Assembly (NCBI GenBank): GCA_902797965.1
Contig: CADBUY010000016.1
Span: forward strand, 4,392-45,822
DNA from: an uncultured bacterium
GTDB lineage: Bacteria; Cyanobacteriota; Vampirovibrionia; Gastranaerophilales; Gastranaerophilaceae
Reading direction: 5' to 3'
Length of the DNA stretch: 41,431 bases
In this document: positions 36,159-41,431 of the stretch, piece after piece
Position numbering within the stretch: position 1 is the stretch's first letter
Layout of the letters: each line of letters starts with the position of its first letter
Notes under the pieces: generated by a model
The model's database searches: none
Told to the model about the DNA's origin: nothing
The model's input: only the letters and a program-made list of their open reading frames with translations
Position numbers and translations under genes: made by a program

Positions 36159-36469
36159 TTAAGTATTCAGTATGTGGTTAGAGAGGTCTGCCGAAGAAAA
36201 ATCCGAACCATTGAGGATTTTTCTGAGAGGAAAAATTTTATCTTTAAAAGCTTCTACCATGCCATTAGGGGAATAATCCTTATGCATATGAAATATTACA
36301 TTACCCTCGTTATCAAAATGCTTGGAAGCTATATCACGCTGATATTTATCAAGAACAAAACTTTTAACAAGATGATTGTTATCTTCATAATGTTCAATAA
36401 CTTTATTATCGCCTTTTTATAGATATTTAAACTTTCACCAAAATTTATATTATTAAACTGTATTCTCAT
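36159..36469 (-). pseudogene. small gene on the minus strand split by a -1 frameshift
   Basis: From ATG 36469 the frame reads MRIQFNNINFGESLNIYKK and then soon loses sense. A -1 shift at the AAAAAGG run near 36412-36418 continues in a clean frame (GDNKVIEHYEDNNHLVKSF onward, through VIFHMHKDYSPNGMVEAFKD) to a TAA at 36159. The joined product is about 103 residues, soluble, with no family that I know. One extra A in the run (six instead of five) would restore a single frame. Alternatives are a sequencing indel, a genuine pseudogene, or programmed slippage at AAA-AAG. An upstream in-frame ATG at 36487 would add six residues; neither start has a good ribosome binding site. It is oppositely oriented to the MFS gene. 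Confidence 0.6.
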
Positions 36470-36511
36470 ACACACATCTAATCTCATAAAAAATATTTTT
36501 GCTAAATCCTA

Positions 36512-36540
36512 TTGACGATATTCTGTTTTATCGGTACACT
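36512..36540 (+). promoter_or_regulatory. putative promoter of the MFS transporter
   Basis: TTGACG (36512-36517), 17-bp spacer, TACACT (36535-36540), about 48 bp before the ATG; AAGGGG about 36575-36580 serves as ribosome binding site. Confidence 0.5.
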
Positions 36541-36588
36541 AAATATAAGTTATGGATATTTAAAGAGGAGTTATAAGGGGTAAATTCT

Positions 36589-37953
36589 ATGGAAGAATTA
36601 AAAAAATTTAACACTGCCAAATTTTTAAGTTTTGCATTGGGTTTCTTTGGTTTGCAATTCGCTTGGCAGATGAGAATAATTTTATCAGGTCCTGTTACTG
36701 AAAATTTAGGTGCTTCACCTTTTATTTTTGGTTTAATCTGGTTAGCAGGTCCATTTACGGGAATGGTTGTTCAGCCGCTTATCGGTGCATTATCTGATAA
36801 GACAACATCACGATTTGGAAGACGCAGACCCTACCTTCTTGGTGGTGCATTATTATCTGCTCTTGCATTATGGGCTTTACCTAACTCTGAATTAATTACA
36901 AATACAATAGGTTCTACTTTACATATATTGGTTCATCCGCTTGCGGCTTTATGTTTTGCGGCTGCAATGATTTGGATACTGGATGCTTGCGTTAACATTG
37001 CACAAGGTCCATACAGAGCTTTAATTCCGGATGTCGTACCACAAGAACAGCACTCTGTTGCAAATTCATACATAAGTTTAGCAATAGGTCTAGGCTCAGT
37101 TGTTGCGGCAGCAACAGCTCCATTCTTAAAGTGGGCATTTAATTACCAAATGTCTATTAATGCTCAGTTTATTATGGCAGCTCTTGCATTTACTCTTGGT
37201 ATGACTTGGACTTGTTTGATGATTAAAGAACGCAAGTATGAACCCAAAGAAGATGAAAAAGCAGAAAAATTTGATTTTATTCAATCACTAAAAGAATTTT
37301 TTGCACTATCTCCTGAAGTTGGTAAAATTTGCTGGATGCAATTCTTTACTTGGATTGGTAACATGTGCATGATGATATATTTTACCCAATATGCTGTACA
37401 CACAGTTTTCGGAGTTCCTGATTTATCAGGTGTAAGCGAAGTTGTTAAATCATCTTATGACCATGCTGTTCTGGCAGGAACAAACTTTTCTTCAATTTGT
37501 TTTGCTATATTCAATTTTGTAACATTCCTTGTCGCAATTCCAATCGGAGTTTTATCAGTAAAATTCGGAAACAAAAAAGTTCACATTATATCGATGATAT
37601 CAATGGCACTTGCATTTTTAGGCATGGCATTCTGCCACGAACCAAAATTTGTTGCTGTTTTAATGGGATTATCCGGACTAGGCTGGGCAAGTATTTGTGC
37701 GTTACCTTTTGCAATGCTTTCTCAATATATCAAACCGGGAACTGAAGGTTCGGTAATGGGTATATTTAATATCTTTATAGCAGGACCTCAAGTTTTTGTT
37801 TGCACACTTGTTTCTTGGTTCATTAACAGATGCTCATTCAATGTATTTGACGGAGTTAATTACCACTGGGAATACACATTCATAATAGGTGCTGCGTGTC
37901 TGCTAGTAGCTTCTGTTATTGCAGCAAAAGTTAAGGATAAAGCAACAGCATAA
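36589..37953 (+). CDS. MFS sugar transporter, SLC45/GPH-like
   Basis: A 454-residue inner-membrane protein with about twelve hydrophobic helices. Between helices 2 and 3 it has the major facilitator motif GALSDKTTSRFGRRRPYLLG (D-x5-R-F-G-R-R-R-P form). This arginine-rich version, with LIWLAGPFTGMVVQPLIG just before it, is typical of SLC45-like and glycoside-pentoside-hexuronide cation symporters that take up sucrose, maltose or other sugars with protons. A charged cytoplasmic loop (about 210-235) separates the halves, and a repeat of the motif (GVLSVKFGNKK) begins the second half. The radical SAM gene starts 26 bp downstream on the same strand. No sugar-catabolism gene is adjacent, so the substrate is open. 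Confidence 0.85.
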   Translation: MEELKKFNTAKFLSFALGFFGLQFAWQMRIILSGPVTENLGASPFIFGLIWLAGPFTGMVVQPLIGALSDKTTSRFGRRRPYLLGGALLSALALWALPNSELITNTIGSTLHILVHPLAALCFAAAMIWILDACVNIAQGPYRALIPDVVPQEQHSVANSYISLAIGLGSVVAAATAPFLKWAFNYQMSINAQFIMAALAFTLGMTWTCLMIKERKYEPKEDEKAEKFDFIQSLKEFFALSPEVGKICWMQFFTWIGNMCMMIYFTQYAVHTVFGVPDLSGVSEVVKSSYDHAVLAGTNFSSICFAIFNFVTFLVAIPIGVLSVKFGNKKVHIISMISMALAFLGMAFCHEPKFVAVLMGLSGLGWASICALPFAMLSQYIKPGTEGSVMGIFNIFIAGPQVFVCTLVSWFINRCSFNVFDGVNYHWEYTFIIGAACLLVASVIAAKVKDKATA

Positions 37954-37979
37954 TAAGAATTCATTAACACACATATATC

Positions 37980-39308
37980 ATGACAGAATCACCAGAAAAC
38001 AGAAAAAGAGGAAAAGTTTATTTTACGCAATACAACGCTTCTTACCTGCCATCAATTGCGGATGCGTGTGGTTATGAGATTAAAATAAACATCAGTAGCT
38101 CGATTGAATTAATGCTCAATGATATTCTGGAATTTTCGCCTGATTTTATTGTATCAATTATTCGGTTTAAATTTTACAAACCACAAATGGAAGCACTTGC
38201 AAAAATAAAAGAACTTCTGCCAAAAACAAAAATAATTGTAACAGGTGAACCATTTTTAACTTATAACAACAATGTTACATACGAAAATCCGTTTATTAGT
38301 TATGCAATTACAGGTGAGCCTGAATATACTTTGCGTGACATCTTAAATGGGACACCTGATAATGAAATATTAGGAATTTGTTATACTGATGACAACATGC
38401 AGTCTGTAAAAAATGAGCCAAGACCTTTCATTGATAACTTGGATGAACTGCCTTTTCCTATAAGAATAGCAAACAAAAATTCTGTAGAATATATAGAAGT
38501 TTCCAGAGGATGTCCACATCACTGCTTTTTCTGTATGGCAACACCTCTGAGAGGAAAAGTGGTAAGATATCGTTCTGTTGAAAATGTTATAAATGAGATT
38601 AAATTCTGTATAAAAAAGTATGGAGTTACAGAATTTGTATTCAAAGCTGATAATATTTGTGAAGACAGATGCTGGCTTCTAAATCTTTGTGAAAAAATAA
38701 TAGAAAACAAGCTAAATATAAATTGGTCAACAAATATTATGCCTGGGGAAATTGATATTGAACTTGCTAAACTTATGAAAAAATCAGGATGTGTATTATG
38801 CAATATCGGAGCAGAAAGCGGAAGTTTAAGCATATTAAATAACATTGAAAAACATATATCTATAGAAGATATAAAAGCAACAAACAAAATACTCAAACAG
38901 AATAAAATTCATGTAAATAACTGTTTTATGTTTGGACTGCCTTGGGAAACGGAAGAAACGGCAGAAGAAACTATAAAATTTGCACTAGAACTTAATTCTG
39001 ATGAAGCAACATTTAATATAGCTTCACCATTCCCCGGAACAAAATTTTTTGTTTATACAATGCTTAACAGGCTTATATCAGCAGATCTTGACTTTACAAA
39101 CTCTATAAAAGGAGCAATTGTAAGAACCCACAAATTATCGAAAGAAAAAATTACGGAATACATGCATCAAGCCGTAAGGCGCTACTACATACGCCCTAAA
39201 TATATTTTAAAAACACTGTTTACTCTTAATTTTAAACTTATTGTCAGAATGATGAAAATTTATTTTTCAGCTTTTAACAAAAATAACAAAGATAAAAAGA
39301 AAATTTAA
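37980..39308 (+). CDS. B12-binding-domain radical SAM protein
   Basis: A 442-residue enzyme with an N-terminal cobalamin-binding-type Rossmann domain (about 10-135), lacking an obvious DxHxxG, so B12 itself may not be bound. A radical SAM TIM barrel follows, whose [4Fe-4S] cysteines are C178, C182 and C185 in RGCPHHCFFC (CxxxCxxC). Further family signs are EFVFKADNICED, and GAESGSLSILNNIEK with MFGLPWETEETAEETIKFA. The C-terminal 80 residues are basic and helical. Proteins of this layout include methyltransferases and cyclases of lipid, hopanoid or natural-product pathways; the reaction cannot be told here. No Shine-Dalgarno sequence is visible before the ATG, 26 bp after the MFS gene, so translation may depend on that gene. 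Confidence 0.88.
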   Translation: MTESPENRKRGKVYFTQYNASYLPSIADACGYEIKINISSSIELMLNDILEFSPDFIVSIIRFKFYKPQMEALAKIKELLPKTKIIVTGEPFLTYNNNVTYENPFISYAITGEPEYTLRDILNGTPDNEILGICYTDDNMQSVKNEPRPFIDNLDELPFPIRIANKNSVEYIEVSRGCPHHCFFCMATPLRGKVVRYRSVENVINEIKFCIKKYGVTEFVFKADNICEDRCWLLNLCEKIIENKLNINWSTNIMPGEIDIELAKLMKKSGCVLCNIGAESGSLSILNNIEKHISIEDIKATNKILKQNKIHVNNCFMFGLPWETEETAEETIKFALELNSDEATFNIASPFPGTKFFVYTMLNRLISADLDFTNSIKGAIVRTHKLSKEKITEYMHQAVRRYYIRPKYILKTLFTLNFKLIVRMMKIYFSAFNKNNKDKKKI

Positions 39309-39330
39309 ACGCATAAGTCTAAACAATTTT

Positions 39331-40551
39331 TTAAACTTTTTGAGAGATTAAACCGGGTTCTGCATCTGAGCCTGTTACTTTTTTACGCAGGAAGAATATA
39401 AGTTCCGGAAGAGCAGCTGCTAAAAGGAAACTGCTTATACCAACATTTGCTGCAATATTAGCAGATTTTACCTTTAATGCTTTCTTTGCATATTTACTAA
39501 TATCCTTTGATTTTCTTGCCTCTGTTCCGAATTTTTCAAGTTCTTTCCTAAATTCATTTATCTTATTGCTGTCAACAAAAGCTCTAGGATCTCTGATACC
39601 GTTTTTAAGATATTTAACACCACAATATTCTTCACACAATTTAGCAAATTTTGAATTAGGATTTTTATCTAAAAAAGCTATAATTTCTTCTTTATTTTTA
39701 GGCATTTCAAGTTTATTTTCTTTTATAGAATCAAGAAAGTCATTATTAACCATTAGTTTTGGATCCAAATTGACATTTATATTAAATAGTTTCATTGAAG
39801 CCTTATCCAAACCTTTAGCCAGATAAATAGGGAATACAAAATTCAGAAACATCATCATTGCATTTTTAAAACCAAGTTCCATTTGTTCATACCTGTTTCT
39901 GCCCGTCCATACCCTGCCAATAGTAAGACCGCCATCTGTAACAGCCATTTTATTTACGTTTGACATATTTGCCATCGTTGAAGCTAGCCCTTTAAATGAA
40001 GTTGCTCCGCTTTGTTCAGGTTTATTTATTATAGATTTTTGTTTTTGCTGCTTTTCATTTATTTTTTCAGTTAATTTAAAGTTTAATTTTGGAAGTATAA
40101 ATCCCATCAATGTGATTGGAATTGCTGTTGACAAGAAAAACTTAACTGCCTGCAAATTTTGATATTTACCCTTATTTTTAAGAGCTTTTTCCAAATCTTT
40201 AACTGCATCAGGAGCTTTATCTCTAAATTTTTTAATATTATACAATATTCCTTGATCTTTGCGTTCCTTGAACAAACTCATATTAACATCAGAATTAAAG
40301 CCGAATTTTTTAATTGCCCAATTACAAAATCTGTCAATAACAATCGGTCCGCCCATCCAAATTGCAGATGTACCATATTCATCAATCAAACGCTCTCTTG
40401 TAGCATTATTGGCCATTTGCCTTGAATCTTTGAGATTTTGATTATAAGTTAAGCCTACTTTTGTCGGGATTTCAATACAGCAATCACGAACAAACAAAGG
40501 TGCAATACCTCTGTTATTTCCGACTGCTGATATTATATTAACTAATGACAT
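39331..40551 (-). CDS. unrecognised membrane protein, 406 aa
   Basis: I do not recognise this family. Three hydrophobic segments are visible (about 136-154, 228-247 and 370-390), separated by charged, Lys/Asn-rich soluble parts. The N-terminus (MSLVNIISAVGNNRGIAPLF) has no cleavable signal, and two adjacent cysteines sit at 24-25. A Gln/Lys-rich linker lies near 165-180. AAAGGAGA (complement of 40559-40566) lies seven bases before the ATG, which decides the start. It is convergent with the radical SAM gene, whose stop is 22 bp away. Upstream lie a possible leader peptide, a foldable leader and an operator-like palindrome, so it is probably regulated. Its style suggests a lineage-specific envelope protein. 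Confidence 0.75.
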   Translation of the reverse strand: MSLVNIISAVGNNRGIAPLFVRDCCIEIPTKVGLTYNQNLKDSRQMANNATRERLIDEYGTSAIWMGGPIVIDRFCNWAIKKFGFNSDVNMSLFKERKDQGILYNIKKFRDKAPDAVKDLEKALKNKGKYQNLQAVKFFLSTAIPITLMGFILPKLNFKLTEKINEKQQKQKSIINKPEQSGATSFKGLASTMANMSNVNKMAVTDGGLTIGRVWTGRNRYEQMELGFKNAMMMFLNFVFPIYLAKGLDKASMKLFNINVNLDPKLMVNNDFLDSIKENKLEMPKNKEEIIAFLDKNPNSKFAKLCEEYCGVKYLKNGIRDPRAFVDSNKINEFRKELEKFGTEARKSKDISKYAKKALKVKSANIAANVGISSFLLAAALPELIFFLRKKVTGSDAEPGLISQKV

Positions 40552-40593
40552 TTAAATTTCTCCTTTACAATCTGACTCATCTCTCTTTAATAT

Positions 40594-40654
40594 CCCGAAA
40601 GAGCCGATTGAAAAGAGTTTTTAGAGAGTTCGCAAAACTCCCGACACTTTCGGG
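40594..40654 (-). promoter_or_regulatory. leader with two competing hairpins
   Basis: On the transcript of the minus strand, the segment at 40647-40654 (CCCGAAAG) can pair over distance with CTTTCGGG at 40594-40601. Alternatively its first five bases (40650-40654) pair locally with 40640-40644 (CCCGA and TCGGG). The two pairings use the same bases and exclude each other. A third hairpin (GAGTT, TTGCG, AACTC; 40626-40640) lies between. This overlaps the small frame at 40621-40695. Confidence 0.4.
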
Positions 40655-40695
40655 TTGAAATGAGTATGATGATGTTTTGCGTAATATAATGTCAT
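40621..40695 (-). CDS. possible 24-residue His-rich leader peptide
   Basis: ATG at 40695 with AGAAGGAA correctly spaced upstream (complement of 40702-40709) opens a 24-codon frame. It begins MTLYYAKHHHTHFNPK, has four histidines among five residues and ends at TAA 40621. The stop is about 70 bp before the 406-aa gene, and the frame overlaps the competing hairpins described above. Position, ribosome binding site and the operator just upstream suggest a leader peptide or a small regulated protein. A chance frame cannot be excluded. Confidence 0.4.
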   Translation of the reverse strand: MTLYYAKHHHTHFNPKVSGVLRTL

Positions 40696-40712
40696 AACTA
40701 ATTCCTTCTTTT

Positions 40713-40745
40713 TTATTATGTTAACACATAATAAAAGTTTGTAAA
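40713..40745 (-). promoter_or_regulatory. promoter with operator-like palindrome (site 1)
   Basis: A perfect inverted repeat, TTATTATGT and ACATAATAA around TAAC (40713-40734). It overlaps the -10 (TAACAT, complement of 40718-40723) of a minus-strand promoter whose -35 is TTTACA (complement of 40740-40745), with a 16-bp spacer. It sits three bases before the ribosome binding region of the small leader frame. The core ATTATGT-N4-ACATAAT recurs at 41294-41311. Confidence 0.6.
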
Positions 40746-41290
40746 TATTGAAAAGATATATAATATCCGCTCATTATAATAAATTATCAATCTTAATACA
40801 TTTAAATTTAAAGAACTTGCCTTTGAAGACTGTATTGACAATTTATAATTTATCATGTACTTTTGAGAATTTGGAATAGTTTGAGAATTGTCTCAAACTT
40901 CCGGGGGTAATTTTCTCAATCTCTCTGATAATCTACACCCATTAAACCCCATAGAGAGTATCATGAGTATCTATATACACAAACTCTTAAAAGTGCCTAG
41001 GTTGTCTTGCTGCGCTCGCATTAAACGTGCCTACGTGTTTTGCTTCAAAGAACTTTGTTCTTTTTGCAAAAACTACCTCTCACAAAACGATACTTAATCG
41101 TTTTGTTCGGCAGAGTGCACTCTGCTCGCTTGCGCTGGACCCGAACCCGTGAAGTCTTAAAACGCTTGCTATGTCACTATTCATCTTAACTCACTTTTAC
41201 AACAAGTCAGCTCTATCAATCAATAATACCGCACATTTCAAACACATTTTTTAACGTGGGCTGAAAACGAACCGATGACAAAAATAACTC
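40746..41290. other. intergenic stretch with several palindromes, no gene seen
   Basis: I find no supportable gene. Contents: a perfect inverted repeat AGTTTGAGA/TCTCAAACT around ATTG (40878-40899) with a partial direct copy TTTGAGAATT about 40862; a hairpin AAAACGAT/ATCGTTTT near 41084-41104; the palindrome GCAGAGTGCACTCTGC near 41110; and a TTGACA about 40835 that may belong to a plus-strand promoter. The 41000-41160 part is GC-richer than its surroundings. Confidence 0.5.
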
Positions 41291-41330
41291 TTGATTATGT
41301 ATTGACATAATCAAATGAACGTGTTATTTT
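41291..41330 (+). promoter_or_regulatory. promoter with operator-like palindrome (site 2)
   Basis: A perfect inverted repeat, TTGATTATGT and ACATAATCAA around ATTG (41291-41314). It overlaps a consensus -35 TTGACA (41302-41307), followed after 17 bp by TATTTT (41325-41330). The core equals site 1 at 40715-40732. Binding here would block polymerase. Confidence 0.65.
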
Positions 41331-41336
41331 TTTATT

Positions 41337-41431
41337 ATGAAATGTTGTCAAAAATCCAATTGGGGCGGAAAACGTGAAATGGCAGGAAGAAAGAAAACCT
41401 GTCTTAAAAAAGTACCGTTCAATAGAAGAAT
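41337..41431 (+). CDS. partial CDS, N-terminus of a basic Cys-containing protein
   Basis: ATG 41337 opens a frame to the window edge, beginning MKCCQKSNWGGKREMAGRKK, very basic with three cysteines in 23 residues. No ribosome binding site precedes it. The putative -10 (41325-41330) ends six bases before the ATG, so the transcript may be leaderless as for the dGTPase gene; an in-frame ATG at codon 15 is an alternative start. The operator palindrome over its -35 suggests tight control, possibly autoregulation. The product cannot be named. Confidence 0.4.
   Translation, partial: MKCCQKSNWGGKREMAGRKKTCLKKVPFNRR

Noticed and set aside
36111..36422. 103-codon hydrophobic plus-strand frame
   Set aside because: It lies antisense to the more protein-like frameshifted minus-strand gene, and its start abuts the terminator hairpin at 36074-36107.
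40888..41097. 69-codon plus-strand frame with several cysteines
   Set aside because: It runs through palindromes and repeated hairpin sequence, has no ribosome binding site, and its composition looks like intergenic DNA.
41110..41175. Possible tRNA remnant on the minus strand (GGGTTCGGGTCC resembles a T arm)
   Set aside because: No matching acceptor or D arm could be drawn, so there is no supportable tRNA or tRNA fragment.

Overview
The window looks like chromosome of a low-GC, Gram-negative (diderm), probably gut-associated bacterium. Two-partner secretion genes and an OmpH/Skp-type periplasmic chaperone imply an outer membrane. The AT-rich, Asn/Lys-rich style and several proteins that I cannot place in common families fit Candidatus Gastranaerophilales (Vampirovibrionia/Melainabacteria). 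That assignment is an inference from style and gene content; no marker gene here proves it.

Layout. 1-11.9 kb is ordinary chromosome: a partial gene leaving the window at the left, a pair of short palindromic repeats, gap (GAPDH) with promoter and a perfect terminator palindrome, a large TPR protein, a 638-aa charged coiled-coil/Pro-Tyr protein, a coupled minus-strand pair (MgtC-like membrane protein, TPR membrane protein), a dGTPase with an apparently leaderless start, a LipM-like octanoyltransferase, a coupled minus-strand pair (DnaQ-like exonuclease, RlmD-type rRNA methyltransferase) and thioredoxin. A tRNA-Ile(GAT) with its own terminator follows.

12.16-16.04 kb is a compact transposon of the Mu/Tn7-like DDE class: a MuA-like transposase, a MuB/TnsC-like AAA+ ATPase, a protein with a tyrosine-recombinase-type core-binding fold but no catalytic domain, and a small HTH (phage terminase small-subunit-like) protein. 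Upstream lie 28-bp-spaced end repeats, a striking inverted array of six hexamers in 10-bp register, and two strong hairpins. A matching inverted half-site sits just after the last gene. A 19-bp tandem duplication appears to have frameshifted the transposase C-terminus away from its overlap with the ATPase gene. To the right is an orphan nuclease-domain fragment of a helicase gene.

16.6-35.7 kb is a giant two-partner secretion locus: a TpsB transporter (minus) with an extra 170-residue Lys-rich tail, and divergently a 5352-residue TpsA/LktA-like filamentous adhesin followed 19 bp later by an OmpH/Skp chaperone. The adhesin ends in what looks like a PilZ domain with RxxxR and DxSxxG motifs. A c-di-GMP receptor fold on a secreted exoprotein is the most unexpected feature of the window.

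35.7-41.4 kb holds several terminators, a frameshifted small gene on the minus strand, an SLC45/GPH-like MFS sugar transporter, a B12-binding radical SAM protein, and an unrecognised 406-aa membrane protein preceded by a possible His-rich leader peptide, a structured leader and an operator-like palindrome. The same palindrome core recurs 580 bp away, over the promoter of a partial gene at the right edge, suggesting a shared regulator.
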